Source: Microcoleus sp. FACHB-831 (GTDB lineage: Bacteria > Cyanobacteriota > Cyanobacteriia > Cyanobacteriales > FACHB-T130). From it: 64,000 nucleotides of DNA. Made by a program: the position numbers and the translations under genes. The notes beneath the pieces are model-generated. The model made no database searches and was not told where the DNA came from. It saw only the letters and a program-made list of their open reading frames with translations. The first letter of the stretch is position 1. The number at the start of each line of letters is the position of its first letter. Positions 26,434 through 34,937 of this stretch are shown one piece after another. Location: contig NZ_JACJON010000028.1 of assembly GCF_014695585.1 (NCBI RefSeq), positions 62,001-126,000 on the forward strand, in the 5' to 3' direction.

Positions 26434-26767
26434 TTGGCCAAAACCAACAAAGCTAAATTTCCTAAAATTGCCTGGTTTTTGACCTATAAAAATGGCTCTA
26501 TTGCCGTCGTGTTAAGCATTGTATCCCTCTCTACCCAACCTTGAACGCGATCGCCTCCTACCATTGGGCTTAAAATTTTGGGTTTGAAGTTCTGAAACTA
26601 GCTACTGGCAAAGCTTCCCAGCTCCAGCATCGAAAATAGTATCAACCAAGCAGCATGAAAGATAGCTATAAAACCCTTAGCAGAGGTACTAAGAGGAATC
26701 ATGAGAAACATCACGTATTTTTAAATTTTAGATATAAAAATACGATGAAGCGACTATAAAGTTTTGC

Positions 26768-27631
26768 TCAGGTAATCACCCGTCGATCTCTACCCATACC
26801 TACGTGGATCGCCGCCGCCACAAGGGGTGAATTGAAACTAAAGCGAGATCTGAGCGATCGCGCAGCCCTGGTTTCAGCAGATCGCATTGCTGTAGAGGGG
26901 GGAACAATAGCAACTTCTTCGACCAAACCAATCTTCTGAAGGCGAAAAGCAATCTGCTGGACAATTTCTAAAGAGAAGTCGAGTTGGTGCGCGATCGCCT
27001 CAATACTCACCTTCCCGTCAGCCAACTGCCACACTTGCCGTTCGCGATAGTCTAGCTTCAATTCCGGCTTAACCCAACCGCGCATAACCAGCGCCTTAGT
27101 CGGGTGAGGTAGTTTATCAGCTAAAGATTTCCAGTCGCGTCGCAACCGCAAACCCCACAAAATTGCTTCCGTCGCGCTTATCGATAAACCCGTCATCTCT
27201 TCTTTTGGCAAAGTCGCCATACTATCAAACACAAACTTCCCTTCTTGAAGCCTTAACAACGAACACAAGGGTCGCAGCACTTGGATATGGAAAAGCAATT
27301 TTAATTGCTCGGCTTGCAAAACCCCTTTCGTCTTTAGCAACAAGCCAGTGGGAATGTTTCCAGCCTGATGGCGAAGCTTAAATACTTGATAAATTTCCTC
27401 ATGGCTGACCCAGCCTCTTTGACTGATTAAACCAATTAAGCCTTTACCGTCAAGGGTGCAGGCAGCCGCTACAATGCGCCCTTGAACGAGCCACAGATAA
27501 TGTGCTTTTTGATTGTGCGCTACATTGCTAGCGGCTGGATGAATCGAAAGTAAGCCAGTTCCCTGCTGTGTTTCGAGGAATCGAAAGATGTCGGCCAAAG
27601 CAAATTCTGCTAAGTTCCCTGCAATCGGCAT
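26768..27631 (-). CDS. DUF4388 (PATAN-like) protein, paralogue 1 of 3
   Basis: A 287-residue soluble protein. Residues 1-110 are a DUF4388 domain (IAGNLAEFALADIFRFLETQ, QGTGLLSIH, YLWLVQGRIVAA, LISQRGW). The middle holds a second conserved block (LLFHIQVLRPLCSLLRLQEG KFVFDS) and the 200-245 region a helix-turn-helix-like segment (GKVSIEAIAHQLDFSLEIVQ). DUF4388 proteins usually relay two-component signals, often as fusions to receivers; this one has no receiver. It is the most downstream of three related minus-strand genes separated by 340-680-base gaps, so each probably has its own promoter. Confidence 0.88.
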   Translation of the reverse strand: MPIAGNLAEFALADIFRFLETQQGTGLLSIHPAASNVAHNQKAHYLWLVQGRIVAAACTLDGKGLIGLISQRGWVSHEEIYQVFKLRHQAGNIPTGLLLKTKGVLQAEQLKLLFHIQVLRPLCSLLRLQEGKFVFDSMATLPKEEMTGLSISATEAILWGLRLRRDWKSLADKLPHPTKALVMRGWVKPELKLDYRERQVWQLADGKVSIEAIAHQLDFSLEIVQQIAFRLQKIGLVEEVAIVPPSTAMRSAETRAARSLRSRFSFNSPLVAAAIHVGMGRDRRVIT

Positions 27632-28308
27632 GATGTTCCCCTGATGACTAGATTTAATTTTGCCACTCAGCTATGTACTGACGCCTTTCGAGCCGCCCCA
27701 GACGGATAAATAGCGAGTAGCGGGCGCAGCCTCGCGCCAACAAACGTTTATGGTAGGTTTCTACTCAAATCTTGCACCATTCTTGCCTGGAACTGGTTTT
27801 ACCAGCTCAATCCAACAAGAAAAATCAATTTTCCGTCATTCCAGCCTCTTGCCCGTCATCTCAGCCATGCAATATCTGAGTTTTTACTTAGATTTTGCAT
27901 GGAGAATTAGCTGGCAGTAGGTCATGGATCGTGGGGCAATTTGTCAATGATATTTAACCGATTGCCAGTGAATTATTGGTGCTGATGTGATGTTATACCG
28001 AAAAACTTAGCAGAGCTAAGAGATGGAAGCCATAGGAAATATTACGGATGTGGCTTTCACAGATGCAAAAATATCAAATATCAACTATGGCAATACTTAA
28101 TTATTTGATAGCTCTCTCTTCCACTCTTTCCTCTAGCCCTATCGGGCATGGCTATAGCCCTATCGGGCATGGCTTCGCTAACGCTAACGCTAACGCTAAC
28201 GGATATCGCCTTGGCAGCTTCTAAGATCGGTCCTCTCACAAATACGCATAGGAGTGCTATATAATATTTGGCTATTGTTGAAGCTGTCGGCGCTCTACAT
28301 TCTTACTT
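27632..28308. other. Intergenic region between DUF4388 paralogues 1 and 2
   Basis: 677 bases without a gene. Near its right end it has two tandem copies of TAGCCCTATCGGGCATGGCT (from 28135 and 28155) and then GCTAAC repeated four times (28177-28200). The rest shows no hairpin or coding signal. Confidence 0.5.
28135..28200. repeat. Tandem repeats: two 20-base units then (GCTAAC)x4
   Basis: TAGCCCTATCGGGCATGGCT occurs at 28135 and 28155, followed by four perfect GCTAAC hexamers at 28177, 28183, 28189 and 28195. Each 20-base unit also contains an internal inverted GCCC..GGGC. Confidence 0.85.
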
Positions 28309-29226
28309 TTAGGCAAATTTTTGCAGGCGGTATAAAACCGCACTACTTTGATTAGCATTAGTTGTATCTTGGACGGGTTTTCTGTTCTGGAATAAACCTA
28401 TAAAACTTTGAACAAAAGTGTTACCGCTTGCTTCTTTAGCCGATACTACTTGCTGTAAAGCACGAGTTTCTGCCAATGGCACTGTTAAAACAGGGGCAAT
28501 GTTGGAAACTTCTTCGACCAAACCAACCATTTGCAGGCGGAATACAATCTGCTGAACCGTTTTTAGAGGAAGTTGGAGTTGGTGAGCGATCGCCTCAAGG
28601 CTTATCTTCCCACTTGCTAACTTCCAAACTTGCCCCTCGCACGAGTCTAGTTTTAAGTAAGGCTTGCTATAACCAGTTTTGGTCAGAACTAAGTTTGGGT
28701 TGGGTAGCTTGTCAGCCAAAAATGTCCAATCTCGCAGCACCCGCAACCCCAATAGAGTGGCTTTGGTTGCTGATAGGCTCATTCCCGTCATCTCAACGGT
28801 TGGCATAACAGCCATGCTATCAAACACAAACTGCCCAGTTTGTAGTTTAAATAAGGCACACACTGGTAGTAGAACTTGGACGTAGAATAGCAGGCTTAGC
28901 TGCTGTGAACTTAGCGCTTCTTTCTTTTTTAAGCAGACACCGAGGCTAGAGTCTCCACTGATAAGGCAGCTTTTAGCCACCCCATGAATCTCTTCAGGCT
29001 TGAGCCAGCCCCTTTGACTGATGAGGCAGGTTAAGCCTTGATTGTCAAGGGTGTTGGCAAAGGCTACAATGCGTCCTTCGTGTAGCCAGAGATAGCTTTC
29101 TCTCTTTTTCTGGGTTTCACACTCAGACGCTGCATGAATCGAAAGCAAGCCTGTGCCCTGCTGTGTCTCCAAAAATTGAAAAATTTCTGGCAAGGAAAAT
29201 TCTTCGAGGTTCCCTGCGATCGCCAT
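28309..29226 (-). CDS. DUF4388 (PATAN-like) protein, paralogue 2 of 3
   Basis: A 305-residue protein collinear with the genes on either side. The DUF4388 domain begins MAIAGNLEEFSLPEIFQFLE and contains QGTGLLSIH, SYLWLHEGRIVAF and LISQRGWLKPEEI. The middle block (LLFYVQVLLPVCALFKLQTG QFVFDSMAV MPTVEMTG) and the helix-turn-helix-like segment (GKISLEAIAHQLQLPLKTVQ) are also conserved. The C-terminal 45 residues are variable and polar. Cytoplasmic by prediction. The similarity to paralogues 1 and 3 indicates local gene duplication. Confidence 0.88.
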   Translation of the reverse strand: MAIAGNLEEFSLPEIFQFLETQQGTGLLSIHAASECETQKKRESYLWLHEGRIVAFANTLDNQGLTCLISQRGWLKPEEIHGVAKSCLISGDSSLGVCLKKKEALSSQQLSLLFYVQVLLPVCALFKLQTGQFVFDSMAVMPTVEMTGMSLSATKATLLGLRVLRDWTFLADKLPNPNLVLTKTGYSKPYLKLDSCEGQVWKLASGKISLEAIAHQLQLPLKTVQQIVFRLQMVGLVEEVSNIAPVLTVPLAETRALQQVVSAKEASGNTFVQSFIGLFQNRKPVQDTTNANQSSAVLYRLQKFA

Positions 29227-29566
29227 GCTTTTCCTCTGTTTGGTAGGTTCAATTTCAAAGCGTCGCTTTTAATTCACCCTGAGATGGTAGCCGCGACAGT
29301 CATTTCCTCAGTTTAAGGCAAAATTTTGTATCTGTAAGAAGTTCCATCTAGTACTAACTGCTAGCGATTTTAATCTGTTCGCTAAAAAAAATCAATAACG
29401 AGTAAATAATTTTAGCGGTTGTTAAAGCATAATTACCTTGACGGAGCTTAATCGCAATCATTTCCATCTGAGAAGTAGAATAACTGAATTAAGCACTATC
29501 ATCTTCTAGGTTGAAGTGAGGGACGAAACCCCTCCAACCAATAATTAAGTCCCTGCCATAGGGATT
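29227..29566. other. Intergenic region between DUF4388 paralogues 2 and 3
   Basis: 340 bases, A/T-rich, presumably carrying the promoter of paralogue 2. A chance CCCTGCCATAGGGATT palindrome lies at about 29551-29566, at the end of paralogue 3. No gene seen. Confidence 0.4.
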
Positions 29567-30445
29567 TTATGGTGTAGCTGCATTTTCGACAAATTTTCTG
29601 TTGCGGAACAATCCCATCAGGCTATCGACAAACGATTGACCAAAACGGAAGTTTTTAGTAAATCCTAACCCAATAGTCTTGTCAACTAAAGCCCTTGGCA
29701 TTGTTATGGAAGAACCACCGTTGGGAGACTCTTCGACCAAACCAACCATCTGAAGGCGGCAGGCAATCTGCTGAACTGTTTCGATGGGGAGGTCAAGTTG
29801 CACGGCGATCGCTTGTAAAGACAGCACGCCGTCTATCAACTCCCAAACTTGCCACTCTTGCGAATCTAGCTTTAAGTGGGGGTAGCCGCAAACAGCCTTA
29901 CGAAGAACCAAGCTAGCAACAGGCAGTTTGGCACTTAATGGCGTCCAGTCGCGAAGTACCCGCAAACCCAAAAGCGTTGCTTCCGTTGCCTTTAATGAGA
30001 AACCCGTCATCTCTTTTGAGGGCGTAGCAGCCAGCGTGTCAAATACAAAGACACCTTCTTTAAGCTTAAATAAAGCACAAGCTGGCAGCAGCACTTGCAC
30101 GTAAAATAGCAGTTTCAACTGTTCTTTGGCGATCGCGCCCGACGAGTGCAACCACAACCCCAACGGAGTGTCCGAAGGATGCGGGCACAGTTGAGCCAAT
30201 TCAAGAATCTCCTCAGACTTGAGCCAACCCCTTTGGCTGATGAGCCTAGTCAAGCCTTGATTGTCAAGGGCGTGACCAACAGCTACAATTTGTCCTTTTT
30301 TCAGCCAAACATAAGTCGTTTTTGCCTCCTCTGTGGCGTCGCATCCTGGCACGTGAATTGACAGCAATCCACTACCCTGATGATGATCGAGGAATTGAAA
30401 AATCTCTGCTAAGGAATATTCTACTAGGTTTCCTGTAATCGCCAT
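29567..30445 (-). CDS. DUF4388 (PATAN-like) protein, paralogue 3 of 3
   Basis: A 292-residue protein, first of the three in transcription order. It starts MAITGNLVEYSLAEIFQFLD and carries QGSGLLSIHVPG, YVWLKKGQIVAV and LISQRGWLKSEEI. The conserved middle block is LLFYVQVLLPACALFKLKEG VFVFD, and the helix-turn-helix-like segment is GVLSLQAIAVQLDLPIETVQ. The C-terminus ends in a short divergent stretch. Function is inferred only from the domain: probably a signal-relay or regulatory protein without enzymatic residues. Confidence 0.88.
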   Translation of the reverse strand: MAITGNLVEYSLAEIFQFLDHHQGSGLLSIHVPGCDATEEAKTTYVWLKKGQIVAVGHALDNQGLTRLISQRGWLKSEEILELAQLCPHPSDTPLGLWLHSSGAIAKEQLKLLFYVQVLLPACALFKLKEGVFVFDTLAATPSKEMTGFSLKATEATLLGLRVLRDWTPLSAKLPVASLVLRKAVCGYPHLKLDSQEWQVWELIDGVLSLQAIAVQLDLPIETVQQIACRLQMVGLVEESPNGGSSITMPRALVDKTIGLGFTKNFRFGQSFVDSLMGLFRNRKFVENAATP

Positions 30446-30784
30446 ACCTTCTCGGTTTCTATTCTATAGCCAAGGAATTTTACTGTTATATCGACCTTGT
30501 GTCGATCCACCTTTCCAGGAAAAAAATGTATCAATTCCTGTGATAAAAGTATTGCCTCCAGCAATATATCTTTTTCTAATTTAAGGTTAAAAACTTAGTC
30601 AAAGTAACAGATTTCATTACTAAAAATATTATTCTTTTGCATCTTACCTATGTTCTACCGTCAAATCAGCAAAAATCCATGTATTTAAAGACATAATTTT
30701 TGCCGTTGGCAATTATAAAAAATAATTATAAATTATGGTTCTTAGAAGAATCCATAATTTATAATTGCACCCGCTGTGGCTGGA
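30446..30784. other. Intergenic region with a long A/T stem
   Basis: 339 bases between the Ser/Thr kinase end and the start of DUF4388 paralogue 3. It is strongly A/T-rich and contains a perfect 15-base stem AATTATAAATTATGG (30724-30738) / CCATAATTTATAATT (30752-30766) with a 13-base loop, just past the kinase stop on the minus strand. The stem may end kinase transcription, though there is no T-run. No gene seen. Confidence 0.5.
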
Positions 30785-32692
30785 CTAAGGACGAGGGGGA
30801 CTCTGCTGAAGCCTGCCGATCTGGTATTGTGCATCTTTATAGCAGCTCAACTTTCCTTGGTCGAGACAGAGTTTAGCCGATTGCTGAAAATCTTTAATAG
30901 CTCCCTGCTTATCCCCCACAGAGGCTCGTACTAAACCGCGATCGTAGTAGACAAGAGCGTGGTTGGTATTGCGGGCAATTGCTTGATTGAAATCTTCAAT
31001 AGCTCCCTGCTTATCCCCCAACTCAGAGCGGGATATACCCCTGTTGTAGTAAGGATCTGCATCTTGGGGGTCGATCTGAATTGCCACGTTGAAATCCTCA
31101 ATAGCTCCCTGCACATCTCCCAAGCGGCGACGCGCCAAGCCTCGGTTTTGGTAGGCGAAAGCATAATTAGGTTTTAGTTGAATCGCTTGGGTACAATCCT
31201 CAACGGCTTGCTGCTGTTCGCCAATGTTGGAGTGAGAAAGGCATCGGTTAAGGTAGGTTTTGGGTTCTTTGGGATCTAGCTGAATTGCTTTGTTGTAATC
31301 CTCAATCGCTTGCTGCTCGTTGCCAAGTCCAGCGCGGACATTTCCTCGACCAACATAGGCAGAGGCCAGTTTAGGATCGAGCTGAATGGCTTGGTTAAAA
31401 TCCTTGAGGGAACCTTGGTCGTCGCCGACATCAAAGCGGGCTTTTCCTCGGTGGTTATAAGCTTCAGCGTACTGGGGATTGATTTGAATCGCTTGGGTAA
31501 AATCATCAAGTGCTTGCTGTCGCTGTCCTTGGCTATAGTAAGCCGCACCCCGATGGTAGTAGGCGGCGCTATTGTCGGGTTTTACCTTCAGCGCTTGGTT
31601 GTAATCGGCGATCGCTCCTTGATAATTGCCCGCCTTCCCCTTATCCACTCCCTGACTTATCAACTTTTGAGCCATCAGCGTATCTGGGAAACGGCTATAC
31701 AAGGCAAAAGCTAGTCCGCCCGCGATCAACAGAGCCGCTGTTCCTCCCAAAACTAGCCAATTTACCCCACGCCGACGTACTGGCTCTACTTTCTGCTTAG
31801 CAGAAACGATTGATTGCAGAGGAGATGGAATTCCAAACTTGACACCTACCTGCACTAGACCGTTAAGGACTTCTATGGCTGACTGGTAGCGATGCCCAAA
31901 GTAAGAACACACCATTTTGTCAATTATTTCTGCTAGCTCCGGGCTGACATTAGCGCGGTGCTGCCAAACTACTTTACCAGCGTTATCATTTGGGGAATCT
32001 TGCGGTTTCTGATTTTGTAATTTTGGCAAGTCGCCAGCAGGTAAGCCAGTTAGAGCTTGGATAGCGATCATGCCCACCGCATAGATATCGCTACTAAATT
32101 GGGGATGACCTTGGAATTGTTCCATCGGCATATAGGCAGGAGTGCCAGTGGCGATTGTCCGAGGCATTTGTCCCTGAGAATTAAGTATTTGAGTGCTGAC
32201 TTCTTTGACCGAGCCAAAGTCGATCAAAACCAACTTGCCGTCTGTCTGGCGTCTGATGATGTTGGATGGGTTAACGTCCCGGTGAATCACACCTTGCCCA
32301 TGCACAAACACCAAAATTTCTAGTACATCTAGCAACAGGCGAATTGCAGCCGCCTCGGTTAGGGGTTGACCAGCTACAATCTCTTGAGTTAGAGGATGAC
32401 CGGGAACAAATTCTTCGACTAGATAAAATTGCTTGCTATCTTCAAAATAAGCTAAGAGTTGGGGAATTTGGTCGTGTTTTCCTAACTTTTCTAGGGTTTC
32501 TGCCTCTCGTTTAAATAAACGGAGAGCAGTTTTGAAAAGTTGAGGATTGTCATGAGGAGGCTGTAGTTGCTTGACCACGCATTGCGGTTGCCCGGGGCGG
32601 CGAGTATCTGCTGCCAGATAGGTTCGCCCAAATGCGCCCGATCCTAATACTTCAACAATTCGGTAACGTCCATCCAAAAGTCGGCCAATCAT
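30785..32692 (-). CDS. Ser/Thr protein kinase with C-terminal TPR repeats
   Basis: Eukaryotic-like kinase (Hanks type) of about 635 residues. The kinase domain (about 1-280) has the Gly loop LGSGAFGRTYLA, the Lys in CVVKQL, the catalytic HRDVNPSN, the metal-binding DFGS and the GTPAYMPMEQ substrate lobe. The usual HRDxKxxN Lys is Asn here (HRDVNPSN), as in many cyanobacterial members. One membrane helix (about 320-340, WLVLGGTAALLIAGGLAFAL) precedes eight TPR repeats in the extracytoplasmic or lumenal part. I place the start at the ATG at 32692 (MIGRLLDGRYRIVEVLG). The frame stays open upstream only through a minisatellite and is not kinase-like there. A role in protein phosphorylation signalling is certain; partners are unknown. 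Confidence 0.92.
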   Translation of the reverse strand: MIGRLLDGRYRIVEVLGSGAFGRTYLAADTRRPGQPQCVVKQLQPPHDNPQLFKTALRLFKREAETLEKLGKHDQIPQLLAYFEDSKQFYLVEEFVPGHPLTQEIVAGQPLTEAAAIRLLLDVLEILVFVHGQGVIHRDVNPSNIIRRQTDGKLVLIDFGSVKEVSTQILNSQGQMPRTIATGTPAYMPMEQFQGHPQFSSDIYAVGMIAIQALTGLPAGDLPKLQNQKPQDSPNDNAGKVVWQHRANVSPELAEIIDKMVCSYFGHRYQSAIEVLNGLVQVGVKFGIPSPLQSIVSAKQKVEPVRRRGVNWLVLGGTAALLIAGGLAFALYSRFPDTLMAQKLISQGVDKGKAGNYQGAIADYNQALKVKPDNSAAYYHRGAAYYSQGQRQQALDDFTQAIQINPQYAEAYNHRGKARFDVGDDQGSLKDFNQAIQLDPKLASAYVGRGNVRAGLGNEQQAIEDYNKAIQLDPKEPKTYLNRCLSHSNIGEQQQAVEDCTQAIQLKPNYAFAYQNRGLARRRLGDVQGAIEDFNVAIQIDPQDADPYYNRGISRSELGDKQGAIEDFNQAIARNTNHALVYYDRGLVRASVGDKQGAIKDFQQSAKLCLDQGKLSCYKDAQYQIGRLQQSPPRP

Positions 32693-32916
32693 GGTGGCAC
32701 CAAAGCCTGTTACAAAACTCCGCCCGGACAAGCCCCTCTTACGCGCGAGGATTGGGATGACTTGCGGTGCAAACTGCGATCGCCTAGTGTATGCGCGTAC
32801 TCGCGCTACTCGCCATCTTAATTTAATGTTGTTCTCAAAAAGCACCCAGAAGCTCGAAAGCACTACCAGTCTAGCGAGTTGATGGCTCCTATGGGCAACC
32901 GACGATGTTGTATCCT

Positions 32917-33018
32917 CTCGCGCCAGTAAAACTAATAGCAGGGGGAATGCTGCGCCATCTCGCGCCAACAAAATTAACCGCAGGGGGAATGTTGGGGGGT
33001 CTCGCGCTAACAAACTGG
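32917..33018. repeat. 42-base minisatellite upstream of the Ser/Thr kinase
   Basis: Two diverged 42-base units (32917-32958 and 32959-33000) starting CTCGCGCCA, each containing GCAGGGGGAATG, and a partial third (33001-33018, CTCGCGCTAACAAACTGG). It lies in the kinase 5' region. The resulting peptide repeats (LLAR..) in the open frame are not evidence of protein. Confidence 0.8.
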
Positions 33019-33153
33019 AATAATGTTGTGGATGGTCTTTAGTATGGTAGGGCACTGTTAAAGTTAAAAGTTAAAAGTAAAAAGAGAAGAGAAAAGAACA
33101 GATATTTTTTTGCCTTTTGTGAATATTGCCTCGGTTGAGAATGTTTTTGCCCC

Positions 33154-34260
33154 CTAGACGCGATCGCCTGGTCTATAAACCTTACCTAAAGAATGGTCTG
33201 GATTAATCTCGATTGCTAGCTCCACAAAGCGCGGATTTGTGGTAAATGGTTTGATAAATAAATCCGGGTGCAGCGCCTTCCAAAAATACTCGACAAATTC
33301 ATCAACCATTGCATCCGTCATACCCGACAACCCTGTAGCAATCATCTGTTGTTCTGCCTGCCGCCGCCACTGCTTGCTGAGCCGATAATCAACTGGATAT
33401 AGGATAGTTAACCTATCTAGGCGTTCCCACAAAGGTAAATAATCCTGCAATCGACCATTCATATCGCGTGCAAAAGAGCGATCTGCTTCAGTTAGAATTG
33501 GCGGCGGTGCATCGTCAAATAAATTTGGGTTGATGGGGCGGACGCCAACAAACCACCCTTCAAACAGTACGATATCAACATTTTCGACAACTTCAGGCGA
33601 TCGCCTGTCACCCGCACCACCCCAAGCAGATTTATCAAAACGAGGTACTTTAATCTGTAATCCAGGCTTATGCTGGCGCAGTTGGTCTAAAACCTCTATA
33701 CCCATACCGATATCGTGGGTTCCTGGCGGACCTCGCCAAATCAGGCGCGGGTCTTGCTCTTTTAAGGCAAGACGTTCGCTATAAGTTTTATAGAGGTCAT
33801 CTAATGACAAGCTGAGGGCGCGATATCCCAAGTGGCTTAAGATTACGGTCACGATAGCCGCTAGCGTGGTTTTGCCAGTTCCCTGTCCCCCTAAAATTCC
33901 CTGGACGAGGGGGCGTCCCAGCTTTTTTCTGGACTCTGCCAGCTGCATTGCCAAAGGAAGCCAGAGTTTCCAGAGGGTTTCTAATGCAAGGGGGGAGTAG
34001 CTTTGAGGAATAGTTGAATTTTCAACTGGAACTGAGCAGACATATTGCAAAAGGCGCGAACCGCCCATAAGAGCAGCATACGCAAGCGATCGCGCTTTGA
34101 CTACCTCTGCCACATTTTCTGGTGTAATGCCAAATGCGATCGCCCGCCTTCTATCTTCTAGCTCCCAAAAAGCCATCTGTTCTAGCTGGGCTGATGTAGG
34201 TTGCTGTTTGTCCGCCCAGTCTCCTAAAATTTGGCTCAGGCTTTTACTTGATTGCGACAT
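33154..34260 (-). CDS. glyK: D-glycerate 3-kinase (plant/cyanobacterial GLYK family)
   Basis: Last step of photorespiration: phosphorylates D-glycerate to 3-phosphoglycerate, returning carbon to the Calvin cycle. The 368-residue protein has the P-loop GGQGTGKTT (about residues 124-132), then SLSLDDLYKTYSERL and RGPPGTHDIGMGIEVLDQL, which are typical of this family, and the acidic VLFEGWFVGVRP region. It is unrelated to the GarK/GlxK glycerate kinases. Cytoplasmic. It starts four bases after the stop of ycf20 on the same strand, so the two are likely one transcript. Confidence 0.93.
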   Translation of the reverse strand: MSQSSKSLSQILGDWADKQQPTSAQLEQMAFWELEDRRRAIAFGITPENVAEVVKARSLAYAALMGGSRLLQYVCSVPVENSTIPQSYSPLALETLWKLWLPLAMQLAESRKKLGRPLVQGILGGQGTGKTTLAAIVTVILSHLGYRALSLSLDDLYKTYSERLALKEQDPRLIWRGPPGTHDIGMGIEVLDQLRQHKPGLQIKVPRFDKSAWGGAGDRRSPEVVENVDIVLFEGWFVGVRPINPNLFDDAPPPILTEADRSFARDMNGRLQDYLPLWERLDRLTILYPVDYRLSKQWRRQAEQQMIATGLSGMTDAMVDEFVEYFWKALHPDLFIKPFTTNPRFVELAIEINPDHSLGKVYRPGDRV

Positions 34261-34264
34261 AGCA

Positions 34265-34621
34265 TCACGAGCCTAGTTTGAAAGCTTCAACGAACAAACT
34301 GTAAGTCAGGCCAATTTTAAGAGCATTCAACATTTCTGCCAAGAACGAACGCACTGGAACGCCCGTTTCGGCTGCTGGCGCTTGTCTGTTCTTGCGATAA
34401 ACCAACCAAGACGAAGCTTCGGTAAACACAACCAAGAAAAATGCGCCACTCACATCCCACCCCGCTGTTTGTCCGGCGGTGGTGGGAACGGCTGTTCCGA
34501 GAAATGTGCCAAGCAGGAAGCTAATAACCAAAACCGATAGGCGCCGCCAAGGATTGATAAACCATCGCCTTAGCTGCCCAATTACAACATCGATAAGAGT
34601 ATTGAGACGGGTGTTTTGCAT
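34265..34621 (-). CDS. ycf20: Ycf20-like (DUF565) membrane protein
   Basis: A small membrane protein conserved in cyanobacteria and plastids; in algae and plants Ycf20 homologues affect photoprotective quenching. I start it at the ATG at 34621 (MQNTRLNTLIDVVIGQLRRW), giving 118 residues, the family length. An upstream in-frame start would add 17 Pro-rich residues. The core RRLSVLVISFLLGTFLGTAV, DVSGAFFLVVFTEASSWLVY and the C-terminal LNALKIGLTYSLFVEAFKLGS are typical, with about three hydrophobic segments. It precedes glyK by four bases. Confidence 0.88.
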   Translation of the reverse strand: MQNTRLNTLIDVVIGQLRRWFINPWRRLSVLVISFLLGTFLGTAVPTTAGQTAGWDVSGAFFLVVFTEASSWLVYRKNRQAPAAETGVPVRSFLAEMLNALKIGLTYSLFVEAFKLGS

Positions 34622-34937
34622 TAAATTTACAGGTCTGAGGCTGAAAGGTTTAGGCGGCGGAACTAAGAGCAAAACTTTGCTTGCACTTGATAATGGCTTG
34701 TTTGAATTGTAATAGGCGGTTGCTCTAAGTTATATAGGTTGGCTGGGATGCTTGCTAGCGGAACTCTCTAGCGTTGTCAGAGTCAAGAAATGCGGTGATA
34801 GTTTTAGCCCCCAGGCGCTAGCTCGTATCAAACCGCAACGCTTACGCCCCGTGCGTGCGATCGCATTTCCAGCTAGATTAAGGTCTGGAACACCGCCATT
34901 TCGGTTGGCTATTAATGGACGGACTGTTTGGAGTTGC

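Noticed and set aside
29551-29566. CRISPR-like CCCTGCCATAGGGATT
   Set aside because: Only the palindromic core resembles the repeat; the flanks do not match and it overlaps the end of a gene.
32693-33055. N-terminal extension of the Ser/Thr kinase frame
   Set aside because: It translates the 42-base minisatellite and shows no kinase-family sequence; the ATG at 32692 directly precedes the canonical kinase N-terminus.
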